From an uncultured Prevotellaceae bacterium (GTDB lineage Bacteria; Bacteroidota; Bacteroidia; Bacteroidales; Muribaculaceae), in contig ONMF01000010.1 in assembly GCA_900318865.1 (NCBI GenBank), positions 1-64,000 on the forward strand: a DNA stretch of 64,000 nt, in the 5' to 3' direction. Of the stretch, positions 50,672 through 60,640 are shown piece by piece. Position 1 is the first letter of the stretch; each line of letters opens with the position of its first letter. The notes beneath the pieces were generated by a model. It saw only the letters and a program-made list of their open reading frames with translations, was not told the DNA's origin and did not search any database. Both the position numbers and the translations under genes were made by a program.

Positions 50672-51610
50672 ATGAAAAAATGTTTGTTTGTTTTCATTGT
50701 TTTTCTGCAGTGCACGGTGTTTGCGTCGTGGGGTGAAAATGATATATACTACGACGCGTCCACTGTAGAGAGGAGTCCTCTCAAGGTGAGTTTGTATGCG
50801 AAAAACAGCAGGGTGAATCAAAGTTCGGCCCGCTATGGCGATTATCTGATACTTGTCCCCAAAGGCCGCGGTGTGCTATATCTTTATAATTTACGCACCA
50901 AGACAATGCTGTGTAGCATAAAAATGAAACCCGGTGTGGGCAAGGATGCCTGGGGGTATGACTTGTACCACAGCAATCAGGCAACATTTGGATGTGATTT
51001 TTACGACAAGAACGATCCATTCCCATTGCTGTATATCAGTCAGCGTGCAAGAAAAGACAAAAGGTGTTTTGCTGAAGTGTATCGTATTGTGCCATCAAAG
51101 ACTGATGAAGACACCGATTATACGTCAATGAAAGTCCAACTGGTGCAGACGGTTTTCTTCCCTGTGATGAGTACTGAAAACTCGCTCGGAAATGTAAATT
51201 GTGTCATTGATGGTCAAGCGAAGTTGATGTACACCTATTCACGCAACAATAACAGCGGCGAGCACAATTCAGGGATGTGTAAAATCACCTGCTTCGACAT
51301 TCCACCGGTGAAAGAAGACACTGTGATGCTGGACGACAGTTCTATCCGAGATTCTTATATGCTGCCCTGCCGTGCTGTTTACATGCAGGGCGGATGCATT
51401 AAAGACGGAAGACTATACATTGGGCAAGGTTATAAATCGGCTGGATATATCTATCTCAATATCGTAAATCTGAACGAGCGATGCCTTGAAAAACGCATCG
51501 ATTTGCTTGCAAACGGCGTGACGTGGGAGCCCGAAGGATGTTTTGTCTATGAAGGTTGCGTAATGATGTCTTCAGGGGTGAACATCTGGAAGTTCAACGC
51601 CATTCCATGA
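50672..51610 (+). CDS. Secreted protein of unknown function in the exopolysaccharide operon
   Basis: 312 residues. A signal peptide (MKKCLFVFIVFLQCTVFAS) precedes a mostly beta mature part: YGDYLILVPKGRGVLYLYNL, PLLYISQRARKDKRCFAEVY and GGCIKDGRLYIGQGYKSAGY suggest four- to six-bladed propeller units. Six or more Cys residues are present in the exported part. I recognise no family; an outer-surface glycan-binding role is only a guess. It starts 7 bp after the GT2 fragment. Confidence 0.72.
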   Translation: MKKCLFVFIVFLQCTVFASWGENDIYYDASTVERSPLKVSLYAKNSRVNQSSARYGDYLILVPKGRGVLYLYNLRTKTMLCSIKMKPGVGKDAWGYDLYHSNQATFGCDFYDKNDPFPLLYISQRARKDKRCFAEVYRIVPSKTDEDTDYTSMKVQLVQTVFFPVMSTENSLGNVNCVIDGQAKLMYTYSRNNNSGEHNSGMCKITCFDIPPVKEDTVMLDDSSIRDSYMLPCRAVYMQGGCIKDGRLYIGQGYKSAGYIYLNIVNLNERCLEKRIDLLANGVTWEPEGCFVYEGCVMMSSGVNIWKFNAIP

Positions 51611-51789
51611 ATGGCACGATTCCGACCTCACGCACATCATGCCTGCCTTGGTCAGTAGCAATTTAACTATGACAATAAAACCGACCGATGAAGAAGTGCA
51701 GAGGGCAAGCTCACTTGCGCCATGCCTTGCGAGGAGGAAGAGTGCTACAGCCGGCTTAACAACTTGCGAAACTTGAATAATAGAACTTT

Positions 51790-52758
51790 ATGGTTGACTT
51801 GAAATTAACGATTCCCTCCGGGTTTCTCCTTGAAGAAACACGCTGCGGATACACGATATCGCAGCAGATGAAGCAGGTGTGGGCTATACAGCTCGATTTG
51901 TTTGCCGAGTTTGACAGAGTCTGTCGTAAGCATAACATTGTTTATATAGCCTCGGGCGGAACCATGCTTGGAACGGTGCGTCATCATGGTTATATTCCTT
52001 GGGACGATGATGTGGACCTGATGATGATGCGTGACCAGTATGACAAGCTGTGCGAGGTGGCTCCCTCGGAGTTTAAATATCCCTATTTTTTCCAGACCGA
52101 ATCGTCAGAACCCGGCGTGCACCGTTGGTTCGCAAGGCTGAGAAATTCGGAAACCACGGCCATCCAAAAGCGCGAACTGGCCCTTCATCCCAAGTATAAT
52201 CAGGGCATTTTCATCGATATATTTCCACTGGATGGAGTGCCTGACGAGGAGGGAATGTATCAGCGGCAGTATAAGGCGTATAGCATTTATAGAAAATTGT
52301 ATTATCGTTTTCTTTCTATAGAGAACCCCATATGGAGCGATAACGATTCAAGGATTAAGGCGGGATGTAAAAAGGGAGCAAATATGCTCTTTGGTGCTCC
52401 CGCGCGCGCACTGCATCTTGCGCATTGGGCCTTTAACAAAGTGGAAGAAGCATGCAAGGCCTACAGCGAAAGCGACACGGAGCTCGTCTCGTTGTTGAGT
52501 TTTGAGTTTGAAAATCTTGGACATGCTCTCCGTCGTTCCGATATGAATCATATCATTGAGATGGATTTCGAGTTCCTGAAGATGCCGGTAATCGCCAATT
52601 ATGATGAGCATCTGAAACGCAAGTACGGTGACTATATGACTCCTTTGATGAATCCAAGTTATCATGGCGAAGTCATTTTTGATACGGGCATCAGCTATAA
52701 AGAGTACTATACTCAACACCCGGAGTTATCAAAACGGCAACGTGGCACGGGCGATTAG
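51790..52758 (+). CDS. LicD family phosphotransferase
   Basis: 322 residues. The LicD/FKRP core is ASGGTMLGTVRHHGYIPWDD followed by DVDLMM, near residues 56-80, with metal-binding Asp residues, and IFIDIFPLDGVPD around 140. Such enzymes move phosphocholine, ribitol phosphate or a similar diester group onto glycans. No licC-like cytidylyltransferase is nearby, so the donor is not evident. It follows a 179-bp gap that carries no gene. Confidence 0.9.
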   Translation: MVDLKLTIPSGFLLEETRCGYTISQQMKQVWAIQLDLFAEFDRVCRKHNIVYIASGGTMLGTVRHHGYIPWDDDVDLMMMRDQYDKLCEVAPSEFKYPYFFQTESSEPGVHRWFARLRNSETTAIQKRELALHPKYNQGIFIDIFPLDGVPDEEGMYQRQYKAYSIYRKLYYRFLSIENPIWSDNDSRIKAGCKKGANMLFGAPARALHLAHWAFNKVEEACKAYSESDTELVSLLSFEFENLGHALRRSDMNHIIEMDFEFLKMPVIANYDEHLKRKYGDYMTPLMNPSYHGEVIFDTGISYKEYYTQHPELSKRQRGTGD

Positions 52759-52799
52759 TTGTAATACACTGACTTTTTAATGACTATTATATAAACAAA

Positions 52800-54071
52800 A
52801 TGACTGATAAGAGGATATTGCTTTGCCTGGCGCATATGAGCGAGAGCGGAGCGGAGCAGAAGTTTGTCAAGGAGGCCTTCGACACCAACTGGGTGGTGCC
52901 GCTGGGTCCCAATGTCAACGGATTTGAAAAGGATTTGGAGGCCTTTGTGTGTAGCAGTGCTGATGGGGACAAGTTGCTCGACAAGCGAGTGGTGGCCCTG
53001 AGCTCAGGCACGGCGGCTGTGCACTTGGGACTGATTGCCTGCGGTGTGCAACCCGGCGACGAGGTGATGGTGCAGTCGTTCACCTTCTGCGCTTCAAGCC
53101 ACCCGGTGACGTATCTGGGCGCCACTCCGGTGTTTGTGGACTCGGAGCCCGGCACATGGAACATGGACCCCCACTTGCTGGACCAGGCCATCGCCGACCG
53201 CGTGGCCAAGACGGGCCGTAAGCCCAAGGCCATCGTGCCGGTCTACCTCTATGGCATGCCTGCACAAATCGATGAAATCATGGCAGTGGCCGCGCGGTGG
53301 GAGATACCTGTGCTGGAAGATGCGGCCGAGGGGTTCGGCTCGCGCTATCATGGGCGGGTAGTGGGCACCTTTGGCGACTATGGCGTGCTGTCGTTCAACG
53401 GCAACAAGATGATCACCACCAGCGGTGGCGGCGCGCTCATTTGCCCCGACGAGGAGGCATGGCAGCGCATCATGTGGCTGGCCACGCAGGCACGCGAAGC
53501 CTATCCCTATTATCAGCATGAAGCCATCGGCTACAACTATCGGCTGAGTAATATCTGCGCCGGCATCGGTCGCGGGCAGATGACGGTGCTCGACGACCAT
53601 CTGGCGCATCATCGCCATATAGCCTCGATGTACCGCGAAGCGTTCGACTGTGTAGACGGAATCACGTTCCACGACGAGTCGGCCGGGATGGAGAGCAACT
53701 TCTGGCTGTCGACCATCGTGCTCGACGAGCATCTGCACGTTAAGGGTGAAGAGAAAGCCTACGGCCAGGCCGTACAGGGCGCTGTGGGCGGTGCCGCCGG
53801 TGTGGTTCACGGTGGAGGAAGTCCCCACACCGATTGTGAGCCCAACCGCAATGTGGAAGCCATGCGCCTGATGCTCGACGCCGCCGGCATCGAGAGCCGC
53901 CCGTTATGGAAGCCCATGCATCGCCAGCCTGTGTATAAGAACGCACCTGCCTATGTGAACGGCGTGAGCGAGGGCCTGTTTCGCCGCGGCCTGTGCTTGC
54001 CCAGCGGCCCGCTGGTGACCGATGATGATGTGGCTCGTATCATCGATGCCGTCAAAGCATCCATCGGATAA
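52800..54071 (+). CDS. DegT/DnrJ/EryC1 sugar aminotransferase (PglE-like)
   Basis: 423 residues. PLP enzymes of this group have the lysine in the FNGNKMITTSGGG block (Lys203), SSGTAAVHLGL near 69 and EDAAE with Asp174 for PLP. It should make a 4-amino-4,6-dideoxy-hexose nucleotide such as UDP-4-amino-4,6-dideoxy-GlcNAc from the 4-keto form. That product is the natural substrate for the PglD-like acyltransferase, and the PglC-like enzyme would use the result. The needed 4,6-dehydratase (PglF) is not in the window. Last gene of the operon. Confidence 0.9.
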   Translation: MTDKRILLCLAHMSESGAEQKFVKEAFDTNWVVPLGPNVNGFEKDLEAFVCSSADGDKLLDKRVVALSSGTAAVHLGLIACGVQPGDEVMVQSFTFCASSHPVTYLGATPVFVDSEPGTWNMDPHLLDQAIADRVAKTGRKPKAIVPVYLYGMPAQIDEIMAVAARWEIPVLEDAAEGFGSRYHGRVVGTFGDYGVLSFNGNKMITTSGGGALICPDEEAWQRIMWLATQAREAYPYYQHEAIGYNYRLSNICAGIGRGQMTVLDDHLAHHRHIASMYREAFDCVDGITFHDESAGMESNFWLSTIVLDEHLHVKGEEKAYGQAVQGAVGGAAGVVHGGGSPHTDCEPNRNVEAMRLMLDAAGIESRPLWKPMHRQPVYKNAPAYVNGVSEGLFRRGLCLPSGPLVTDDDVARIIDAVKASIG

Positions 54072-54093
54072 TAAAGTATTATAGATTGACAAT

Positions 54094-54130
54094 AAAATCG
54101 CCTGGAGAGAAAAACTCCAGGCGATTTTTT
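54094..54130. terminator. Strong terminator at the end of the exopolysaccharide operon
   Basis: AAAATCGCCTGGAG (54094-54107) and CTCCAGGCGATTTTTT (54115-54130): a 14-bp stem with a 7-nt loop and long T-run. It separates the convergent DegT and alaS genes. Confidence 0.95.
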
Positions 54131-54148
54131 GTTAGGGTGAATGAATTG

Positions 54149-56767
54149 TTATCCTAATTGGGCTATGAGAGCGTCGAGGGCAGCCGGAAGGCCTTCAACG
54201 TTTCGCCCGCCGGCTTGTGCCATGCCCGGTTGGCCGCCGCCACCGCCCTGGATGTGCTTGGCGGCTTCGCGCACCATTTTTCCGGCATTAAGCCCTGCCT
54301 TGACCAGGTCGTCGCTCACCACGACGGTGAGGGTGGGACGGCCGGCGTCTTCGGTGGCTGCAAAGAATACGATGTTTGGCTTCTTGTCGGCTCGGATGGC
54401 AAGTGCCAGCCCCTTTATCACGTCGGTGAGGATGGGTCCACGCAGGGTGAGTACGTTGATACCGGCCACTTGCCGGGCATTATCGTACAGCCTTTGCTTG
54501 GCCGAGGCAATGCGCTCAGCGATGAAGTCGTCAACTTGCTTGTGCAGCGCAGCATTGTCGGCCAGTGATTTCTTCAGCGCCACAATGGCATCGGGGGCGT
54601 TGTTGAGCAGTTCTTTTATATGTGCCATGGAGTCTTGAATGGTGTCGAGCACATTTTCCACTTGCTCGCCGGTAACGGCCTCAATGCGCCTGATTCCGGC
54701 TGCGATGCTGCTTTCGCTCACAATTCTTATCATGCCGATGGCACCGGTGTTGGCCACATGAGTGCCACCGCACAGCTCGATGGAGTCGCCATACTTGATG
54801 ACACGCACCCGCTCGCCGTATTTTTCGCCGAACAGCGCCATGGCTCCCATGGCGCGTGCCTCGTCGATGGGGATGCTGCGATGTTCCTCGCGTGCCAAAG
54901 CCATCCGCACCATGCTGTTGGCCAGGTGCTCTACCTTGCGAATCTCCTCGGGTGTCACTTTCTGGAAATGAGAGAAGTCAAATCGCAGCATTGTGGCATC
55001 GACATACGACCCCTTTTGCTCCACATGCGTGCCCAGCACGGTGCGCAAGGCGCTGTGCAGCAGGTGGGTGGCTGTGTGGTTGCATTCGATGGCTCGCCGT
55101 GCCTTGACATCGATGGCAGCTGTGAACAGAGCCTGTGGGTTGGCCGGCAGTTGGCGAGCGATGTGCACGGGCAGGTTGTTCTCACGTTTGGTGTTGATGA
55201 TTTCGGTCACATCGCCATTTGGGTCGGTGAGAGTTCCGTGGTCGCCCACCTGTCCGCCCATTTCGGCATAGAAGGGCGTGCGGTCGAGAACAATCTGGAA
55301 GAAGGTGTTGTTCTTTTGCGAGACTTTGCGGTATCTCAGAATGCGTGCTTGGCACTGGTCCATATCGTATCCCACAAAATCTGTGACACCGTCGGCCAGT
55401 TCCACCCAGTCGGTGGCATCGACCTGTGCGGCATTGCGTGCGCGCTCTTTTTGTTTCTGCATTTCGGCGTTGAATTCATTCTCGTCGACGGTCATCCCGT
55501 TTTCTTTGAGGATGAGTTGGGTGAGGTCGAGCGGGAAGCCGTAGGTGTCGTAGAGTGTAAAGGCTTCGCGTCCGTCGATTTGCATCGTGCCATTCTTCTT
55601 GGCATCGGCCATTACCTTGTCGATGAGGCGAATGCCCGTGTCGAGAGTGCGCAGGAACGCCTCTTCCTCTTGTCGTGTTACCTGCTTGATGAGGTCGGCC
55701 TGAGCGGTGAGCTCGGGGTAAGCCTCGCCCATGCTGTCGATGAGCGTGTCGATGAGTGTGTACATGAACGCCTCTTTCATGCCGAGGAACGTGTAGCCGT
55801 AACGCACGGCTCGCCGCAGGATGCGCCGAATCACATATCCGGCCTTGGCATTGCCGGGCAGTTGCCCGTCGGCCACCGAGAAAGCGATGGTGCGCACATG
55901 GTCGGCGATAACCCTCATGGCCACATCCACGTCGTGATTTTGTCCGTAGCGCTTGTCGGCCAGCTGGCCGATTTTGCCGATAAGGGGCTGGAACACATCG
56001 GTGTCGTAGTTTGATTTCTTGCCTTGCAGAGCCATGCACAATCTCTCAAATCCCATGCCCGTGTCGATCACATGCAGAGGGAGCGACTCGAGCGAGCCGT
56101 CAGCCTTGCGGTTGTACTGCATGAAAACCAGATTCCAGATTTCAATCACCAGCGGATTGTCCTTGTTCACCAGTTCACGCCCCGGCACACTGGCTTTCTC
56201 GGCATCGTCGCGCAGGTCGATGTGAATCTCACTGCATGGTCCGCAAGGGCCGGTGTCGCCCATTTCCCAGAAATTGTCGTGCTTGTTGCCGTTGATAATG
56301 TGGTCGGCCGGCAAGTGCTTCTCCCAGTAGGTAGCCGCTTCGTCGTCGCGTGTCAGGCCTTCGGCCGGCGAGCCTTCGAAGACGGTGGCGTAGAGTAATT
56401 CGGGGTTGATTTTAAGCACGTCGACCAGGAATTCCCATGCGTAATCGATGGCCTCCTGCTTGAAGTAGTCGCCGAATGACCAGTTGCCCAGCATTTCGAA
56501 CATGGTGTGGTGGTAGGTGTCGTGTCCCACTTCTTCCAGGTCGTTGTGCTTGCCACTCACACGAAGGCATTTCTGTGAGTCGGCCACGCGTTTCCATTGT
56601 GCTTGTTTATTACCTAAAATAATGTCTTTAAACTGGTTCATGCCGGCATTGGTGAACATCAGTGTGGGGTCGTCTTTAATGACCATGGGTGCCGATGGCA
56701 CCAGATGGTGCCCCTTGCTTTCGAAGAAGCGTTTGAACGCTTCACGTGTTTGTTTTGCTGTGAGCAT
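54149..56767 (-). CDS. alaS: Alanyl-tRNA synthetase
   Basis: 872 residues from ATG 56767. The class II catalytic domain starts [18 protein letters not shown]. The editing domain has the zinc-type [11 protein letters not shown] (about 566-576) and [13 protein letters not shown]. The C-terminal DHHA1 region ends in [14 protein letters not shown]. It charges tRNA-Ala and clears mischarged Ser and Gly. It is read away from the palindrome at 56801-56871, which carries its promoter. Confidence 0.97.
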   Translation of the reverse strand: MLTAKQTREAFKRFFESKGHHLVPSAPMVIKDDPTLMFTNAGMNQFKDIILGNKQAQWKRVADSQKCLRVSGKHNDLEEVGHDTYHHTMFEMLGNWSFGDYFKQEAIDYAWEFLVDVLKINPELLYATVFEGSPAEGLTRDDEAATYWEKHLPADHIINGNKHDNFWEMGDTGPCGPCSEIHIDLRDDAEKASVPGRELVNKDNPLVIEIWNLVFMQYNRKADGSLESLPLHVIDTGMGFERLCMALQGKKSNYDTDVFQPLIGKIGQLADKRYGQNHDVDVAMRVIADHVRTIAFSVADGQLPGNAKAGYVIRRILRRAVRYGYTFLGMKEAFMYTLIDTLIDSMGEAYPELTAQADLIKQVTRQEEEAFLRTLDTGIRLIDKVMADAKKNGTMQIDGREAFTLYDTYGFPLDLTQLILKENGMTVDENEFNAEMQKQKERARNAAQVDATDWVELADGVTDFVGYDMDQCQARILRYRKVSQKNNTFFQIVLDRTPFYAEMGGQVGDHGTLTDPNGDVTEIINTKRENNLPVHIARQLPANPQALFTAAIDVKARRAIECNHTATHLLHSALRTVLGTHVEQKGSYVDATMLRFDFSHFQKVTPEEIRKVEHLANSMVRMALAREEHRSIPIDEARAMGAMALFGEKYGERVRVIKYGDSIELCGGTHVANTGAIGMIRIVSESSIAAGIRRIEAVTGEQVENVLDTIQDSMAHIKELLNNAPDAIVALKKSLADNAALHKQVDDFIAERIASAKQRLYDNARQVAGINVLTLRGPILTDVIKGLALAIRADKKPNIVFFAATEDAGRPTLTVVVSDDLVKAGLNAGKMVREAAKHIQGGGGGQPGMAQAGGRNVEGLPAALDALIAQLG

Positions 56768-56800
56768 ATTGTTAAAATGAATGTTTTTTCAAATAATGGG

Positions 56801-56871
56801 CAAAATTAGTGCAAACCGAGCGAAAAAGCAAAGTTAAGCTTTGGTTTTTCACTCTCGGTGCACTAATTTTG
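56801..56871. promoter_or_regulatory. Palindromic bidirectional promoter between alaS and the TerB-like gene
   Basis: A 71-bp imperfect palindrome. Plus strand: TTTG (56840-56843), 20 bp, TAATTTTG (56864-56871). Minus strand: TTTG (56832-56829), 20 bp, TAATTTTG (56808-56801). Both promoters have perfect boxes and equal spacing, and each arm supplies both of them. The arm sequence CAAAATTAGTGC and GTGCACTAATTTTG mirror each other. Confidence 0.88.
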
Positions 56872-56896
56872 CATGGCAGAAAGGAGTAAAATTGAT

Positions 56897-57247
56897 ATGG
56901 CATTATCTATGCAATTCACCGACACGCAAAAGGGAGCCATTGTGAGCCTGATTATTGAGATGGCCAATGTGGACAATGAGGTGAGCCTGCACGAGCTTCG
57001 CGAGTCGAACCTCATCAACGCGGAGCTTGCCATCACCGATGAGATTTTTACGATGGGCCGCGCGCTGGATGTGGGGTTCGCAGTAGAAATAATGCGTCAC
57101 ATGAGCGACAAGCAAAAGCTCTATGTGGCACAGCTGCTGACACGCATGATAGATGCCGACAGCAAGGTCGACGACAACGAAATTTCCTTCCTGAACTGGG
57201 TGTGCCGGCAGACGGGTGCCGACATCTTGCTTGAGCGCGAGCCATGA
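56897..57247 (+). CDS. TerB-like helical protein
   Basis: 116 residues from ATG 56897. The upstream ATG at 56873 lies at or before the expected transcript start, and the chosen start is preceded by AAGGAG 10 bp away, a rare SD-like site here. The helical sequence with IEMANVDNEVSLHELRESNL and RMIDADSKVDDNEISFLNWV has two acidic metal-binding-type loops (D-x-D-x-E), as in the TerB family of tellurite-resistance-associated proteins. Function is unknown; possible metal or stress sensing. Confidence 0.65.
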   Translation: MALSMQFTDTQKGAIVSLIIEMANVDNEVSLHELRESNLINAELAITDEIFTMGRALDVGFAVEIMRHMSDKQKLYVAQLLTRMIDADSKVDDNEISFLNWVCRQTGADILLEREP

Positions 57248-57320
57248 TGACCGGCACAAGTCATGGCGGCGATGAGGGTTAAATATTGTCAATGTTAAGT
57301 GCCGATTGCAGGGAAATGAC

Positions 57321-57328
57321 TAACTTTG
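57321..57328 (+). promoter_or_regulatory. -7 element for lptD
   Basis: TAACTTTG, full -7 match, 25 bp before the GTG start. A TTG lies only 12 bp upstream, so the -33 box is weak. Confidence 0.5.
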
Positions 57329-57353
57329 CCCGATATTATGCACCCGTGGTGCC

Positions 57354-60002
57354 GTGAGACGAATCGTTCACTACATATTGCTTGCTTTGTTGTTGTTCCT
57401 GGTTGTGCAGCCTTCGGCTGCGGTCCAGGCGCAAACGACGTCGGACACAGTGGCCACCGATGCCGACAGCTCGCGTTTTATCAAGCGCCAGATTGACCTG
57501 GACCATGTGGTGGAGTTCACAGCCAAAGACTCGATTGTGCTTTATGGCCGCCACGACGCCCGCATGTTCGGCAGCAGCCAGGTGCATTACGGTGACATCG
57601 ACCTTACAGCTGAGCAAATCAGCATGGACATGGACAGTAGCCTGGTGCGTGCCAATGGAGTCCCCGATTCGATAGGCGACTTGCAGGGCAAGCCAGTGTT
57701 CAAGGATGCGAGCGGTGAATACGAGTCGCGCCTGATGAATTATAACTTCAAGTCGAAGAAAGGTTACATTACCGACATCATCACCGAGCAGGGCGAGGGG
57801 TATCTAACCGGCGGCATCACCAAGAAGATGGCCAACGACGAGTATTACCTGCGCGACGGCATCTACACCACTTGCGACAACCACGAGCACCCCCATTTCT
57901 ATTTCAAGCTCACCAAGGCCAAGGTGCGCCCCAAGAAAAACGTGGTCACCGGCCCGGCCTATATGGTGCTGGAGGACCTGCCTCTGCCCATCGCAGTGCC
58001 ATTCGGCTACTTCCCCTTCAGTGAGAAATATCAGAGCGGCATTTTGATGCCTACGGTGGGCGAGGACTATAACCGGGGCTTCTATCTTCGCAATGGCGGG
58101 TACTATCTGGCCCTTAGCAAGCATTTCGACCTGGCCCTCACCGGTGAAATCTATACCAAGGGCTCGTGGGGTGTGACAGCTCAGTCGAACTATGCCAAGC
58201 GCTATCGTTTTCGCGGCAACTTCAACGTGAGCTACCTGACCACGGTGAACGGTGACAAGGGCGACCTCGACTACAACAAGATGCACAACTTTCAGGTGTT
58301 GTGGAGTCACAGCCAGGATTCCAAGGCCAACCCGAACATGAGCTTCAGCGCGAGTGTGAATTTCGCCACCAGCGGTTACTCGCGTAATAACCTGGATTCC
58401 TACTACTCAAGATCGTTCACCGAGAACACCAAGAGCAGCACGGTGAACATGACCTACCGCATCCCCAACTCCAAGTGGTCGTTCTCCACCACCGCCAGCA
58501 TTGCGCAGCGCACGGCCGACTCCACACTGAGCGTGTCGTTCCCCAACGTGACCATCACCATGTCGCAGCTCGCTCCGTTCAAGCGCAAGCGCGCTGTGGG
58601 CGACGAGCGCTGGTATGAGAAAATCAAGGTGTCCTATTCGGGCCGTTTTCAAAACTCGCTCACTGCCAAGCAGAACGATTTTTTCAAGAAAAATCTTGTC
58701 AAGGACTGGCGTAACGGTATGAATCACACCGCCACGGTGAATGCCACGTTCAATGTACTCAAGTACTTCAACGTCACGCCCGGCTTGACACTGAACGACC
58801 GCATGTACACCAGCAAGGTGCGCCAGCAGTGGGACCCCAATGCCAGTGCCGTGGTGCGCGACACGACCTATAACTTCTACAACGTGTTCGACTTCAATTT
58901 CTCGTTGTCGTTCAGCACCAAGGTCTATGGATTTTTCCGGCCCTTGAAGTTTTTGGGAAAGAAACTGCAGATGGTGCGTCATGTGCTCACTCCCACCGTG
59001 AGTTTCAGTGCCGCGCCCGACTTCGGCTCTCCGTTCTGGGGCTACTATGGAACCTATTACCGCCCCGACAGCAATGGAAACCAAGTGCCCACCAAGTATG
59101 CCTATTTCCAGCACGGGCTTTTCGGCCCGGGGCCGTCGGGCAAAAGCGGCATCATCAGTTTCACGCTGGCCAACAACCTCGAGGCCAAAGTGCATAGCGA
59201 CCAAGACAGCACCGGCTTCAAGAAAATCTCGCTCATCGAGAACCTCACGCTTTCACAATCCTACAATATGGCTGCCGACTCACTACGGTGGAGTAACTTG
59301 AACACCAGCATCATGCTGCGTATCACCAAGGGATTCAACTTGAACTTGAGTGCCACGTGGGATGTGTATAAATACGGGCTCAACGAGTACGGCAACCCCG
59401 TGCGCATCAATAAGCTGCGCCTGACACATGGTGGCGGTTGGGGGCGCCTTGCCAGCACCGGCACGTCATTTTCCTACACCTTTAATAATAGTACATTCAA
59501 GAAACTTTTTGGTCGCGACAAAGGCGGCAAGGACGACAAAAAGAAGAATGTGGCCGACAACCAAGCCGACACCAGCCCCAATGGCACCGGCAATCAAGAC
59601 AATGGCACGGCTGCCGAACTCACAGCCGACGGTTATGCCAAGTGGGAGTGCCCGTGGAGCTTGACGGTGAATTATTCGGTGAACTATGGTTACGGCAGCT
59701 TCAATTACGACAAGATGGAATACAACGGGCGCTGGACCCACAATCTAAGCTTTAACGGTAACATCAGGCCTACCCGCAACTGGAACCTTTCGTTCAGTGC
59801 CAGTTACGATATCCAGAATAAGAAATTGGCCTATATGAACTGCACCATCTCGCGGCAGATGCATTGCTTTGAGATGAGTGCCAGTTTTATTCCCGTGGGG
59901 CCTTACAAGAGTTATAATTTCCACATAGCCGTCAAGTCGTCGATTCTGCAAGACGTCAAGTACGACAAGCATTCCAGTTCCAGTAACGGCGTGACATGGT
60001 GA
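57354..60002 (+). CDS. lptD: LPS assembly protein LptD (OstA-like outer-membrane beta-barrel)
   Basis: 882 residues starting at GTG 57354 (MRRIVHYILLALLLFLVVQP); no in-frame ATG gives a signal peptide. Residues 50-190 form an OstA/LptA-type beta-jelly-roll (DSIVLYGRHDARMFGSSQVH, MNYNFKSKKGYITDIITEQG); from about 200 on (LPLPIAVPFGYFPFSEK) is the LptD barrel with long alternating strands and a terminal aromatic residue. It inserts LPS in the outer leaflet with LptE. The barrel carries a low-complexity loop near residue 725 (DKGGKDDKKKNVADNQ). Overlaps the next gene by 7 bp. Confidence 0.9.
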   Translation: MRRIVHYILLALLLFLVVQPSAAVQAQTTSDTVATDADSSRFIKRQIDLDHVVEFTAKDSIVLYGRHDARMFGSSQVHYGDIDLTAEQISMDMDSSLVRANGVPDSIGDLQGKPVFKDASGEYESRLMNYNFKSKKGYITDIITEQGEGYLTGGITKKMANDEYYLRDGIYTTCDNHEHPHFYFKLTKAKVRPKKNVVTGPAYMVLEDLPLPIAVPFGYFPFSEKYQSGILMPTVGEDYNRGFYLRNGGYYLALSKHFDLALTGEIYTKGSWGVTAQSNYAKRYRFRGNFNVSYLTTVNGDKGDLDYNKMHNFQVLWSHSQDSKANPNMSFSASVNFATSGYSRNNLDSYYSRSFTENTKSSTVNMTYRIPNSKWSFSTTASIAQRTADSTLSVSFPNVTITMSQLAPFKRKRAVGDERWYEKIKVSYSGRFQNSLTAKQNDFFKKNLVKDWRNGMNHTATVNATFNVLKYFNVTPGLTLNDRMYTSKVRQQWDPNASAVVRDTTYNFYNVFDFNFSLSFSTKVYGFFRPLKFLGKKLQMVRHVLTPTVSFSAAPDFGSPFWGYYGTYYRPDSNGNQVPTKYAYFQHGLFGPGPSGKSGIISFTLANNLEAKVHSDQDSTGFKKISLIENLTLSQSYNMAADSLRWSNLNTSIMLRITKGFNLNLSATWDVYKYGLNEYGNPVRINKLRLTHGGGWGRLASTGTSFSYTFNNSTFKKLFGRDKGGKDDKKKNVADNQADTSPNGTGNQDNGTAAELTADGYAKWECPWSLTVNYSVNYGYGSFNYDKMEYNGRWTHNLSFNGNIRPTRNWNLSFSASYDIQNKKLAYMNCTISRQMHCFEMSASFIPVGPYKSYNFHIAVKSSILQDVKYDKHSSSSNGVTW

Positions 60003-60640
60003 TGAATGCTCGTCGAAACAGAGTTGTTACCACCTGTGTGGCGGTGCTGGCTGCGGTGCTGTGGCTGGGTGCGCTGCCACCGCCGGCCGAGGGCGACTTG
60101 GTGTTTGTGCTTTCGGAAAGCGAGAATGCCATCACTGCGGTGACCACCGGCTTCGATTCTTTGCCGGTCGACCATGTGGCCATCGTGCATCGAATCGGCG
60201 GTGACAACGGCCCCCTCTACCTCATTGAGGCGTTGCCACGGAATGGAGTGGTGCTCACTCCGCTGGATTCCTTATTGAAACGGACACAGGGCAGGGTGCT
60301 GACGGCCCGAGTGACGGGTGTTGACGTTCAGGCCTCGGTGCGTCGTGCGTTGCAATATGTGGGCCGGCCCTACGACTTCTATTACCAGCCCGCCGACTCG
60401 GCCATCTATTGCAGCGAGTTGGTGCAGCTCAGTTATGTCGATAGCACGGGTAACGCCATTTTTCCCACCATCGCCATGACCTTTTGCGACCGTCCCGGCC
60501 ACATTGCCGATTATTGGCAGGAGCACTACCGCCGTGCCGGCCTGCCGGTCCCCGAAGGCGCCCCCGGCACCAACCCCGGCCACCAGAGCCGCGACCCCCA
60601 TGTGAGCATAATGAATATTCAATCAGCAACTGAACAATGA
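59996..60640 (+). CDS. YiiX/YebB-like NlpC/P60-type cysteine hydrolase
   Basis: 214 residues. A hydrophobic leader (TCVAVLAAVLWLGAL) directs export. VDHVAIVHRIG has the His, and YCSELVQLSY the Cys, as in the permuted NlpC/P60 YiiX group, with VGRPYDFYYQP between. The target may be a peptide or lipid amide bond. It overlaps lptD, and the next gene overlaps it by 4 bp, so envelope assembly and this hydrolase are co-translated. The start is ATG 59996 or 60002. Confidence 0.82.
   Translation: MVMNARRNRVVTTCVAVLAAVLWLGALPPPAEGDLVFVLSESENAITAVTTGFDSLPVDHVAIVHRIGGDNGPLYLIEALPRNGVVLTPLDSLLKRTQGRVLTARVTGVDVQASVRRALQYVGRPYDFYYQPADSAIYCSELVQLSYVDSTGNAIFPTIAMTFCDRPGHIADYWQEHYRRAGLPVPEGAPGTNPGHQSRDPHVSIMNIQSATEQ

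Noticed and set aside
57338..57353. ATG at 57338 as the start of lptD
   Set aside because: It is in another frame and leads to no signal peptide; the GTG at 57354 is in frame with a good signal sequence.
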